Shown piece after piece: positions 1 to 18,767 of a stretch of 64,000 nt of DNA (within the stretch, counting starts at the first letter, position 1; every line of letters begins with the position of its first letter). Location: positions 2,516,501 to 2,580,500 of the forward strand of contig OZ037765.1 in assembly GCA_964035545.1 (NCBI GenBank), in the 5' to 3' direction. Source of the DNA: Bugula neritina (taxonomy: Eukaryota; Bryozoa; Gymnolaemata; Cheilostomatida; Bugulidae). The position numbers and the translations under genes were made by a program. The notes under the pieces were generated by a model that made no database searches, was not told the DNA's origin, and saw only the letters and a list, made by a program, of their open reading frames with translations.

Positions 1-45
1 ATGACACATTATATTAAACTCCATATAATTATAACTATCACTTGA

Positions 46-6592
<6,547 letters not shown>

Positions 6593-6794
6593 ACTTAGCT
6601 GTACATATTACTAGGTCTTGCATATTATGCTTACGTTATAGAACAAAATAGCTCTGTGTACAATACATTTTATTATTTTTTGTAGTGTTGATATCTGAGA
6701 CATTTTACATCTTTTTTTCATAAAACGGAATTGTGTTTAAGCTGACATTATCCGCCATTTTGTTTGCATTATGGTAACATTTTGCATTTTTATA

Positions 6795-6800
6795 AATAAA
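6795..6800 (+). terminator. Probable poly(A) signal of SUPT16H
   Basis: AATAAA about 200 bp after the SUPT16H stop codon, with a T/G-rich stretch following. This is the first canonical hexamer I see downstream of the stop. Confidence 0.65.
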
Positions 6801-8691
6801 TTGGTATGTAGCTCATCTCTGTCCACATTTGTATATTGACATAGAAGTGAATGGATATGGACACCTGTGCTAATGAGATACACTTCAGTCAACCTCGAAA
6901 ATCAATTCTCAGACAACTGTTACAGTTATTCAGTTTCTAGAATCAATCGGGTGATTCTATTCTTAGTCCTATGAAACTGTAGGCTCACTCTACAAACAAA
7001 TTATTGGTAGTAAACTTTATGCAATTGCAACTGCTTATTGAGGAGTTGTGGCACCAATTACTCATTTGTAACTTAGTGTGTTTTAAATATTCAAGATGTT
7101 CAGGTCTTTTAGCAATACTCTTCGACACAACTGTCTCACAATAAGCCAGAACCTTCATTGTAGCTAGAGAGCTGTAACTACTCTACTTGCAGCACTCAGT
7201 TCAGCTGAGTTCAATTAAACCTAATAAAGAGGACAACTCTAAACCTTTAAAGCTTTTACAGTTGCATTATGACCTATTTAATAAGCAATACCCAACTTTA
7301 AGCTTAGCCTAGAGGAAATGCTAGGCATCAACAAATTGCTGTTGGCAAACAAGCTTCTGAGTCAGAAACAGGATGCTGCCTTGACTGAAAGTCAGCTCTG
7401 AGAAAGAAACTTTAAAAGAGGATTGGTCGATGTAAAGTAAGAGGAAACTGACCTGAGCATCTATCATATCTTAGTCTGGCTAGGAAATTAATTGCCTGCA
7501 TGTTGAATAACTACTGTATGATACAATGAATAAAGTGAAAATTGTTCTGTGTTGAAATTAGTTTGAATAATTCATAATAGTGTCTTTGAAGCATGTGCAG
7601 AAGTAAACCATTCACATAAATCTTGGCTATCAGCTAAATAGAAGTTCAGGAAAATACATATATGACATGTCAGGGATTATTTAATCTATTATCAATAATC
7701 ACATGACACTATTTTATGTAACTTCTTGCTAAATGAAACATTCAATTTTGTGGTGTTGGCACCTATATGGGCTTGAACACAGAGAGGTCACAGGGAGGTT
7801 ACAGTAAAGTCATATGAAGGTCGTTAAGAGGCCATAGAAGGGTCACTGAGAGGCTATGGTTTTGGTAAATTGACAATTATATTTAAAAGTTGTATTTCAT
7901 ATTCTCATTGAGCATGCAGTTATTAATAAGTTACACACTTATAAAAAGGATACACTCAGGTAGCACAAGCTCAACAAAATTTTACTGACTATTCTAATAA
8001 TTTGATAATATAGGCTTAGTATCTGCTTTGCTTTTTGATTATTTTAATTTAAGTGCATTCATTTATGAAAATGGTTAAGTTAATAGTATCATTAGGTGGT
8101 TCAGTAAAACAGAAATCTATTGGTATCAAAAAATAAATCTCTAAAAATATTGTTAGTATAAAAATCAAGCATCCACGAAAACTGTCTGAAAATAAAAATC
8201 ATGTTACAAAATAGTATTTTACATGGTATTAAAGATGGAGGAGCTGTCTATTAGCTGTGTTACCTGTTAAGAGATTTATAATAGGGGAATGTAATGACAG
8301 GTGACTTGCTAGACAGTATTTTTTTGCTGTCTATTTCTGTCACTCATAGTTGCTGGTTTTGTAGTAGAGGCAGCAATTATACATATCAAAAAATAAATGA
8401 AATGATTAACACAAGCAAAGGAAACTATGGCTAAAAACTAAATTATGGCGCAAAATCAGAAATTAGAAAAGCAATTTAGATTAGGTATAATAAAAAGTTT
8501 ATAAACTAGTAACGCAGTTTGAAGCCATAAAATTAATATTTGTGTATTATAGTATAATCAAAACTTGATCATTTTCCAATCAGCTAGAACTTAACATTAT
8601 ATGAATATTTGAGGAATCGAAATTTGATCACTTAAAGATTGCAAGTTTGCAGTTATAATCAGCTTGCAGGGAATCTTTGCCGATGAATTGT
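6801..8691. other. Intergenic region between convergent SUPT16H and TINAGL-like genes
   Basis: AT-rich and without a supportable gene. The only structure seen is a short degenerate tandem repeat of GAGGTCACAG-like units at about 7785-7858. The 3' UTR of the minus-strand gene probably lies in the right-hand part. Confidence 0.6.
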
Positions 8692-11600
8692 TCACACTCG
8701 CAGGTGACGCTTGTGGTGTACTCTAGCCCAGCACCCGATTACATAATCTTCAATTCCACATTCATTTGTTCCTCTCCTTATTTTAAACATTCCATTTTCT
8801 CCCCACTTGCTGCCCCAGGAGTTGACGCACAGCTGCACGTACAGAGAAAAGAAATTGCATTCAGAGAGACTTTTGATAATATATATAGTGGTGTTGACCG
8901 TGCTTATAATATAGCAAAATAATATATTATAGAGATTAGATTTGTTGCTAAAATACCGAGACTTGAACAAGTAATTTTGATAAAATTTTGCTCCAATGTT
9001 TTTGTGGTTGTTTACCATTTACAAATTCACAATACTAGACACTCATTAACACAAGGAAGATGCAATGTCTATATGATCTTTTATTTTAAATAATCCAACA
9101 GAGTTCTGACTTTCCAATTTTGTTTATGACTACTTATTATAGCCAGTATTCACACTGAATTTCAGAACATCTTTTCATGTCTGTGATATGTAATAACTCA
9201 ATCAATCAATATGGATAACTATTCACTCACCCAGTATTTCTGTCCATTTTCTTCTCCCCAGCCGATAATTTTAACTGAATGATACCCTTGATATTCATCA
9301 GTTTGAGCGAGTCTAGTTGAAGCGTATATGCCACTTTTATACACGAAGAAATCAGGCTTCACCTATAAATCCATTACATAAAAATACAATTCAACAGAAT
9401 ATCTCACACCATGTATAGCTGCTAAGATTAAACTAAAATGTTAATATATAAGATTTATATAATTTTTTATAGACTACATATATGTACATATAAGAAAAAC
9501 GTACTTATGTTGTTATAGGAAAATAACAAACACTGATAATTTTTTAAAGTCCTGTTTGTGATTATTTATTATAATATGGATGAGATGCCTGATTTATAAT
9601 TAAATCATTTATCATATAAAATGCAGTGTTGACTTTATTCCAATAAGTAGGAGGAGCTTACAGTAAAACAACTGTTCATTATTGGAGGTAAAATAAACTA
9701 ATCACATGTCATCTTGAAAAATTTGCTTGCAGTACCTTTCAAGCTTATGAGAAAACGCTATCATTTTATTTCAAAATGAAAATATAATTTTTAAAATTCT
9801 TCAACTGACTATAAATTAATTTCTTAGTTGGCAATTTATTGATTATTGACTGATTATTGATTGGTTATTAGTCCTGCATAAAACACTGACCGTCATAGTG
9901 CTCTGTACTGGCCCGTACGCCATAATTTCCTGTTTTATAGCACACTCTGAGCTGTTGACTCTGTACGCTGAAGCCATCTTCTGAGCATTTGGCAGACTGC
10001 CATCTGCACATCTTATAGTGTTTCTACAGCACTCTTTCTGCAAACTCTGACCACTGATATAAGGATAGCAGCTGGCACTCACAACCCTACAGCATACAAG
10101 ATGCATGACTAGCATTCAGATAGCACAACTTTATCATTAAAGAAATATCGTTATCATTATGCGAACAAGGATAAATACCACCAGAATGTCTTGAATTGAC
10201 AATTTTATATATTCTTGTCTCTTTGAATCCCAAAAAGCTTTGCAGATTGATAGAAGATGCTCGAGTAAAGTTCATATTAACGTAACGTCGAAAGCTTCAA
10301 ACTACAGTGCCTGCAGTATTTACTAGTATTTGCATGTTGTAAATTACAGCTAGTTTTCATATTACTGTATTTACCCTTGTTTCTTCAACCACCACCAAGC
10401 GTCTTCCAGCCGCCCCCCTTCACATGCGTTAGAAGAACTGACAAAGTTGCTGCAGGAAAGCATCTGCTGCACTGAGAGATCTGCATTGTACGTTCCGTCT
10501 GATAGGATGCTTAGCCTGTCAGCTGCAACTCCTAACCAATGGAAACACAGATAACAAAAATCTTATTACATTTCTCTTTCTTCTTTTGCTTTGACAGTTT
10601 CCATTTAGTTGGATATCCTTAGTAGTAGGTTTATAGACGTTATTATATAGGGCTGACGAATGCGGAGATATCAAAATGATTGAAATTATTATGTATACCA
10701 CTAAACATATTTCACAGCAATAATAATAAATGTTAATAGAAAAACTCTTTTGTTGAAGTGTTAGGTCTGTGGGACATAAAAAGACAATTCTAAGCATTTT
10801 AGCCAAGAAAATAATTATAGTCTGACAAATTGAAAAACAAACATTTTCTAACTTGAATTCTTGAATAATTTAAGAAGACAACTCTGGCAGCTCACAGTTG
10901 ATGAGCAATTTACTATCAGCTTTCAATTATATAAGTTTCAATGACTTCCATCACTTAGTTGAGAAACTAAATATACATACATTGGGATCATTCTACTTGA
11001 TGACGTAACATAACATTCACTGATAAAATCTTGGATACAGAACACTGAAATATTAGTATATAGCTGCCACACAGTGCATTCTAGAAATTACTGAGTACAA
11101 AGCCTTCTCAATATCAAGATATTGGAATACATGCTACTGGTATGCTAATAACTACAATGACAAAGTTATGATTCAAAAATTGTACATTTTTAGAACTCCT
11201 CAAATACAGAATACCTTAAGACTAAATTATGACCTAATCAGATAATATTATTACACTTTTCGTTGAGTCATTACAACGAAGATATTTAATCTACTGAACT
11301 CAAACAGCCTAATAGCAAGCATATAATATATATACTAATATACCTGCGGTTGAGAAAGCCCACGATGCACCGCACTTCCCTTGATCTGCTGCACCGTGAA
11401 TAAGTCCCGCCCACTTCGTTCTCGCGTCAAAGTATTTAAGATCGGTGTCACATTGGCTCTTAACGGAGGTTTGTGCCTTTACTTGATGCTTGGAAGGGAT
11501 TGTACCAAGGAAGTATTTTAGACCGTCTCTCAGCTTAATACCAGTAAACTGGTCATACTCACTCGCTTGGAAACTGCCAATAATATTTCATTTATAGAGT

Positions 11601-14600
11601 TTGAAAGTATTTTTCTCTTGTATGTTGCAAGTTTTTAAACTATTTAAGCAAACATTAACAATTTTAAATCTGTGGCGTTTTTGTATCAGACAGAAACCTT
11701 AAAAATAAAATACTTCTTGAAATAAGTTGATTATATCAATGACAGGATATCTGGTCATCACTATATAACTTTCAAGTTGAATGGAAAGGCTAAAGAATTA
11801 TTAATAAATTATAAAACTTATTCTAGATGTTATTCACGAATATTAACTATTTTTAAAATGAAATATGGCTGCCGTTGTGAGTTTTGTGTAATTGCTACTG
11901 CTTCTGCTGCTACTGCTACTGCTGCTGCTGCTACTGCTGCTGCTGCTACTGCATGTTATACAATTTCATACATTATTGATCAGTGTACAAACATTGCAAA
12001 TCTAGCATATTGTTTGCTGATTACAAAAATAATTATTTGCTTATTTGCACAGAGGGAGAGTGAGAACTTTTAACCTTAACTAATTATTCACCTTGGCTTC
12101 AGATAACCATCCTAACTTTGGTAATATAACACGAGATAATACAGGATACATTGTTTACTTATATGAAAGATTACATCTAGGCGCCTTGAGCGGAGTGCCT
12201 GTAGAGCTGCAACAATTCGCTATTTTATTTCTATTGTTATCAGCCTTCCACTAAGAAGATATGAATTAGCATAATTTCTCAGCCCTACATTGCTATTTTG
12301 CGTCTTTGGGCTTTCAAACATTTGCTACAAAAGAGTAACTGCAGAGTTGAAAATTAGCGACAAGGACGTAGTCGCCATTTGCATTCCGACAATGATGTAA
12401 TCTCGCAACTACAGACTTATGTGGAGTAGGATTAGTCGTCCTTGTAGAGTTTAGTTACACAAGTTTTCATGTAATCGCTCCAGTAGTTGTACACATCAAA
12501 GGGAAAGTGATATATCAACTGTAGCTATTCTTGTAACTGTGGCGACTACATAATATGCTTTTCTGTCTCAATAATATAATATCTCTACAGAACTCTTATA
12601 GTCACTTTCAATGCAACAACACATCTCGGATGAAAATATTTCAGACTAACAAACAAAAAGAAAACACGATCTATAATTTCACTCGGCCACAGTTAAATTG
12701 TCATGTTATATGATGCTGGAGAAATAGTTCAGAGAATTGATTGTTATTTGTCAATGAGAATTGAAATTGTACCCCCACCTTACTGCATAGCCAATAGCCA
12801 CCTCAATGTATATGTTGTGGAGAAGCAATACAATCGTGCAACTGTTCAAAATTGTATTGAATCTAAACAATTGTAAAATATGCTTTTTGCTTTTGCCAAA
12901 TTATAGTGAATCAACTCAAGATACTTGTTTCAACTTTATTAGTGACATTTTAAAGCTGCATTGTATGCCATGTAAAATTTATTTTGGTCTTGACAACACA
13001 AATCCTATCTATTGGACAGAAACACCCTAGAAAATTGTTGAGTTCTTAGTTTTAGATTTTAAGGGTCCTATCTTACCCAGCCCTTGTTGTGTCACTAAAA
13101 AGCCGAAGATAAATATGTGTATTCATTTCACAATACAGCATGGCTGTAGTCGCTAACAAATGTATGTATTTTATGTCAATTTAAATAATATTATGGTAAC
13201 CGTGTAAATTAAGTTTATTCATTTTTGTCTACTGGCTGTCATAGAAAGTCAAAAACAGATAAAACTAACAGAAATACTTCTAACCAACAGCCTGAACGCT
13301 AAGTTATTATTCACTGCGTACCTATTGGTCAATGATGTCTACTAACCTATATTGTCTTTGGTTGATGTCCCTGATTAGATCAATGTCATTTATGCAGGGG
13401 TCATTGCTGCATTGCCATTTGTATCTGGTCCGAAGCTCTGACAGTATGAACGGTTCATATACACAGGTGCTACAAGATGTAAATAATGTAACAACTTCTT
13501 GTTTTGCACAGTATAACATCTGTAGGAGAGAGTATTGAATATGACACCGTGCTATGGCAGCTGAGGGTTTTCCAAAGTAACAATTCTCTGAGATTTTCAA
13601 CTTGTCTATTTGAAAGTTAAATTTATATTATCTAAAACTTCTTAGTATATTCTTATGAATTTATAAATGTAAAAAGTTGTATTTGATAATTGTGCGAGTA
13701 CTAGAGCATGTTTTAGAAGTAGGTACACTAATTTAGAAAAAAAATCTCAAGTCTTTTAATTTGATTTGTATAAAATTGTTTTCACTCAAAACAAACTACT
13801 TAAATGCAAACTCATTATTCTGGATAAGTGTTCAGCAATATACTATCTATTAAACACTGTCCAGCTTTAACCTGAACATCCTAAAGAGTTAAAGAGCTAG
13901 ATTAAACAATTTAAAACTTGCAGGTTTACCATTCATTACAGCCTCTGTTACACTTTTCCCCTGGTAGGTTACACTCGTCTGTAATAGAATAGAAGAAATC
14001 AAATAGGCAGCATCAGGGCTGTGTTGAAACCCATTCAATTAGAGGAAATTATTGCAAAGAGAAAATTAATTTAGATATTCATAATTATAACATATTATAT
14101 ATAATTGCTGGAGTTGTGTTGTCTTTACAAACACATTAAACTATATTAGCTCTCATATCAGCTGCATGCTTTGATTTTGCAAGAAAGACTGTTTGCAAAA
14201 TGATTTTTGATATAAATGCAAAGGGGGGGGGGGGGGGGAGAAGAGGGGCATAGCATTGAATAATTTCTATAAAAGGTGAAATTCAAATAGCTTGCTTAGA
14301 TTGTTTGTAAGGTAAAGTAGCGTTTATTTTGGTTGCAAAGCAAACATGACTTGACTGGAGGCAATAAACTCAACTAAAATAACTTCAGGTTAATTTAGTC
14401 TGAGGTATGCAGAGTAATATTCCTGTGTTTTATGTCAATACCAGTAGTTAGCTATCATTATATCACATTTCCACACCATTTCACAATGCAGTCTTAGAAC
14501 ACTAATACAGTGCCCTTTGTCGTAACTATGTGTACAATGCGCTATATTTACATAACATCTAACTGGTTTATGAAAAGGATCTGTAGTCATAAGTGGCCTA

Positions 14601-17600
14601 TTCTAGAAATAATACGAGATGCATTAACTAGCTAATGGCTTACATAACTTGATTACATGTTGCTTTCCCTATCTGAGATGAGATCAGCTGATAGCTAAGA
14701 AAATATGTGATATAATTAGACCATAAGTACAAGGTAACAAGGCAGCTTGGCCCTGTGCCAAATATACATAGCCTAGATTCCTGATACGCAGTAGAGTTTG
14801 AAAAGGAGTACAGACCTTAGGTTAAGGTATAACAGGAACTTGATACGCAGGTTCATAGATAATACTTTCACTGACAAGTCGGTATCTAGCGCCTGCATTC
14901 TTTGCATGCTGTCAATTATGTAATTTATGCAAAGGTGTTGCTTAGAATTTTTGATGTTTCACAATTTGAAATATTTAAGGAAAGATAAGGCAAGGGCATA
15001 AAGTAAGTTTATTGAAAGGATTGTAGATGTCATTGGAATGATTGTAGATGTCATATTGTGATTATAATCTATAATTATGCTAGCGGAGATAGACACCAAA
15101 CTTGAAACAATAACCTATATTAAAACAAAAAGATAATAGCATGCCAGTCTGAAAACACTGGGACTTTGCACCAATTCTATATTAGCTCTTTTCTCAGTTA
15201 TTTGAAACTTTTTAACTATTTTATAGTTCTTTAAGCTTTGAAAATAAGCCTAAACTAACATTATATTAAAAAACTATATTTTTTGTAAGTAATCACCAGC
15301 AAAATATATTTTTTCATTTCAATTTATCCCAATTATTCACATGCATTTCAAATCAAATTATTATAAAAAAATTAATTGAATGTTGTTAGTAGTATTTTAA
15401 CATTAACTTATTATCTATAAACTTATATAAAGTAACTATTTAAATAATATTGTATTAAAACTATATTCTATGATTTACAATCAAGCAAAACTACCAAGCT
15501 ACTTTCAACTTGAACAAAAACGGTTTGATGTCTTTATTGCATTTCAGTTTTGTATTATTTAACACGGTGTCACTAATGCTACAATATGTTGCTATATAAC
15601 TCAACTGTAGCAAACATATATTTTAGCTAGATGAGAGTGCAAATGCACTAGTCAGAAGTAAGGTGTAAGAGCAGGTGCTTATAAAGAATTATTGGAAACT
15701 TCTAGAAGGAAGCAATCCTTTATTTTTGATTAATAGAAGGATAATTTAATTACTTCACCATTACATAATACAATGAGTTTAATATTTACTTTGTTTACAA
15801 TGTTGTCATGCTACACCAGAAATCTATTGGTTTTATTGCTCATATTTTGCTGCTGAACATATAGACAAATCTCGCTGGCTCTAGCCACTGTTCTAGCATT
15901 AACTCAACTTTCTTTTTATTCTGTCAGAATGTGTTAAAACTTACATAGAATGAAATATTAGGTGCAAAACTAAAACCCACTGAGTGAGTTACCAATTATT
16001 GTATCAGCCCATAGCTTTATTGCCCCTTGTTATAAATTATTTCAATTTTTAAATCATGTGCACCTGTGCACATTAGACTGGAATATGAAAAAGAAACAAT
16101 CGTAAAATTATAAAATATACTTTTCTAAGTGTTCATTCAGAATATTTACTTGTTAAATCTGTACAAAATTTATTCACCTGAGGAAGGTTTAGTAGCAGTA
16201 GTCTGAAAAACTGCTTCACGTGGCAAAACCTTAACACTGAGCTGGTTGTTTGAGAGTTTAAACCAATAGGACGATCGTAAGGTATACCCAAACGGTGAAA
16301 ATAAGTTACTATAAATGATTTTTATCGCAGAGTTGATAGAAGGACTTAAAATCTTTGCTAGCAAATATTATAAAGCTTATCAAAACAAATGTTTTGTTAA
16401 CAGAAATGATGGTGGCAGCAGTAATATGTCTATGAGTGGAGTTTTCAGCAAGTTGACTGATCAAACTTGAAAAGTTGCTGATACCGTGCTTAGCCAACAA
16501 ATCACATGTGATATTGCTTTATAGTGGGCCAATCATAGACAAGGTTGCTTTAAATCAGCAAATAAGATGTGATCACTATTACAAAGCAGCTTCTCAGCGA
16601 AAGCATTTGAATATAGTGAGTTGAACCTTGTTGAATTGTTTTAAAGTAAAATTAATTGTTAACTTTTCACCCAAAATAATTGCAGAGTTGAATTTCATAA
16701 TAAGCCTATAAACTTTAATTACAGGGTAGCTAAAGGGTATAGCATGTATAGCCATATACTCATATTATACCTTGTAGATTGATTACAAGATATTGCCCTT
16801 TCGAATTAGCAATACATGATTGAGATGGGGGTGGAGTTGAAGAAACTACAAGTAAGCAAGAAGCAATAATACCCATGCATAGTCAGCATGTAAATATTTA
16901 TTTAGCAAACTAGCTGACCTGGAAAATTTAAGGCATGTTAATAAGTGCAGAAATAAATTTCTATTAATATGACTAGCTGTTTATATAATATTACTTATTT
17001 ATATCGGAATGTTGACACACATACCACTAAACCAATGAGTCAGTGATTAGCATGTGTGAAGTGTAATGTAAGCCTGATATGATACATAATCAATACTTTA
17101 GATAAAACCATACCCTATATGGCCAGCAAGATATGATATCTCGCAGCAATGATATGTAGAGTTCAATACTCCAGCTAAGGTTTTATTATTTATTTTCAGT
17201 TTGGTTTATAAAATGTAACTGTACACATTTTCTACTCCCCAATCATTAAAAAAGCTTACAGAATCAACAGCACATTCACTAACTCAAATTCTAGAATGAA
17301 ACTAAATTTAAAAAAAGTATCTTTTGAATGATGTGCAGCCAATCGAAACCTCTGTTTATTTACTAATTCCTGTATAATATTTAGTCAAAGTTATTAATAA
17401 AGAAGCACTTTTATTCTATGTTTTAGCATAATTTATTGGCTAATTTTAAAGTTTTCGTTTCCCTAAACTAAACATTGAAGCACAACTGTAGTTTTGCAGC
17501 GCAAATAATAATTGATATTAAAACTACTGCTACTAATACTATACTAATACTGATACTATTACTAATACCAATAGGAATAATACTAATACTAATTCTAATA

Positions 17601-17996
17601 CTAACACTTTTAATCATAATAATAGAATTAAATATGATAACATTATATATACTAATATATTATAGACTTGGATGAGTTTTTTCAAGTAAGAGCTTCATGC
17701 TTACCAGTTGGCGGATCAGATTTTGATTTGTTACAGGTGAGAACGTAATCTGGGCAGCAATCAACCGGGAGATGTTGGTTGCAGAACTCGTCGCAGTAAC
17801 ACAAGGAACTTCCTGTACGGTCTCTTATGTCCATACTGCAGTCGTCTTTTCTGTCGGCGCAGCAGAGATCTCCCGACTGCTGTTTGCAATAGTTTCCAGA
17901 AAATCTTTCACGAGTGTAGACGTCACTAGTGTAAATGGCAGGAGTGGCAGCGGGTAAAACTACCATCAATATTAGGCAGGCAGCAGCAAACCTCAT
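8692..17996 (-). CDS. TINAGL1: Tubulointerstitial nephritis antigen-like protein (secreted cathepsin B-like pseudoprotease)
   Basis: Secreted matrix protein of the TINAG/TINAGL1 family. Coding exons on the minus strand: 17996-17705, 13978-13930, 13469-13347, 11573-11344, 10531-10375, 10086-9891, 9362-9231 and 8832-8692 (stop TGA). The sum is 1320 nt, divisible by three, giving 439 residues (vertebrate TINAGL1 is about 467). Order: hydrophobic signal peptide (residues 1-20), a ten-cysteine somatomedin B domain (C37-C88), a second short Cys-rich segment ([18 protein letters not shown], then [10 protein letters not shown]), then a papain-fold domain. The catalytic Cys is replaced by Ser225 in [13 protein letters not shown], while His377 ([11 protein letters not shown]) and Asn397 (NSWG) remain. 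This Cys-to-Ser change is typical of the family, so it is probably not a protease. It may be TINAG or TINAGL1; the two cannot be told apart here. Confidence 0.93.
11344..11573 (-). CDS. TINAGL1: TINAGL-like exon with the substituted active site
   Basis: Encodes [14 protein letters not shown], the propeptide-like linker, then [11 protein letters not shown] and [13 protein letters not shown], the start of the papain-like fold. In active cathepsin B the residue before WAF is the catalytic Cys; here it is Ser225. Flanked by TTGGCAG and GTATAT splice sites, and in phase with both neighbours. Confidence 0.9.
11574..13346 (-). other. TINAGL-like intron with a short GCTGCT/ACTGCT tract
   Basis: Mostly AT-rich intron. 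A short trinucleotide tract (CTACTGCTGCTGCT type) lies at about 11893-11950. Plus-strand ORFs here have no family features. Confidence 0.6.
13979..17704 (-). other. Large TINAGL-like intron
   Basis: About 3.7 kb and AT-rich. It holds an uninterrupted run of 16 G at 14223-14238 and a trinucleotide-like ACTAATACT tract at about 17520-17620. No exon with usable splice sites or RNA gene was recognised. Confidence 0.6.
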
Positions 17997-18002
17997 CTCT
18001 TC
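17705..18002 (-). CDS. TINAGL1: TINAGL-like exon: start codon, signal peptide, somatomedin B domain
   Basis: The minus-strand acceptor TATATGCAG precedes GAAGAG-ATG, so the exon starts at 18002 and translation at 17996. The start is [20 protein letters not shown], a good signal peptide. An earlier in-frame ATG (18008) lies inside the acceptor and would be lost on splicing. The ten cysteines follow the pattern C-CC-C-C.C-C-CC-C of the TINAG somatomedin B domain ([18 protein letters not shown]). The exon ends in phase 1 at a GTAAGC donor. Confidence 0.88.
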
Positions 18003-18629
18003 CTGCATATAATATGTGCAAAAATACTATCAATGTAGTAGAAAGGAAACATGTAAATTTTTATGTTTTTTACTTGCAATTATGACCAGTTTTTAGCTAA
18101 AGCTAGAGGTTTGGACATTTTAAAGAATGATTTGATAATAATTGTGTTTTGTTAACTTCATGTAAAAATTACTGCTTTACTTTAAAAAATAAAGCCAGCA
18201 ATATAGGACAATGAACTTGAAGCAATTGATATTACAAATGCATGCTATAGCACTTTACAGTGCACCATCTAAAACATTCATATATTTTCTAACATATCTT
18301 TTCTAACTAAAGCTGCGATTATCTACCATGATTTCTTTGTGCAATACGCACTTTCTCTTAGATATTTTGTTATGGTTAGAAATTTTATGATCAAAGGCCA
18401 AGCATTGCCAAAGAAATGAAAACTTTCATCATCATAATCATACTTTTTGTCTGTTATTTGTATATGTTTTAAACTTATAAGAAAAGCTAGACCAAACTAT
18501 TTTATAAAACATAACTTATTTTAGAAGCATAATGCATTTATCTTTAATAGTTTTTTTCTAATCATTTAAACAACCTGCTTTAACTAACAAAGCCGATCCT
18601 ATTTTACTTTATGTAAACAGTAAATATAC

Positions 18630-18735
18630 CTACGAGCGCATGAAGTCTGAGGTCATAAAAGATATAGAAGCTGGAGTTCAACTGTCCTTCAATGTGTGTC
18701 GGAAGGGTAGCAACAGCGCCGTAACTTGCAGCTCT
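18630..18735 (-). other. Probable 5' leader exon of the TINAGL-like gene, with a short uORF
   Basis: About 30 bp below a TATA box and ending at the donor GTATAT (18629-18624). It contains an eight-codon upstream ORF (18656-18630, MTSDFMRS then TAG) whose stop is the last codon of the exon. The exon would splice to 18002. The transcription start is inferred from TATA spacing, not seen. Confidence 0.6.
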
Positions 18736-18759
18736 TGTGACCGCCTTCCTCAGGCCTGG

Positions 18760-18767
18760 TATTTATA
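18760..18767 (-). promoter_or_regulatory. TATA box of the TINAGL-like gene
   Basis: TATAAATA on the minus strand within a locally GC-richer segment. It is correctly placed for a start near 18735 and followed by the leader exon with a usable donor. Confidence 0.6.

Noticed and set aside
12359-12450. Inverted repeat ACAAGGACG / CGTCCTTGT suggesting a transposon
   Set aside because: Only about nine paired bases, no target duplication or further symmetry.
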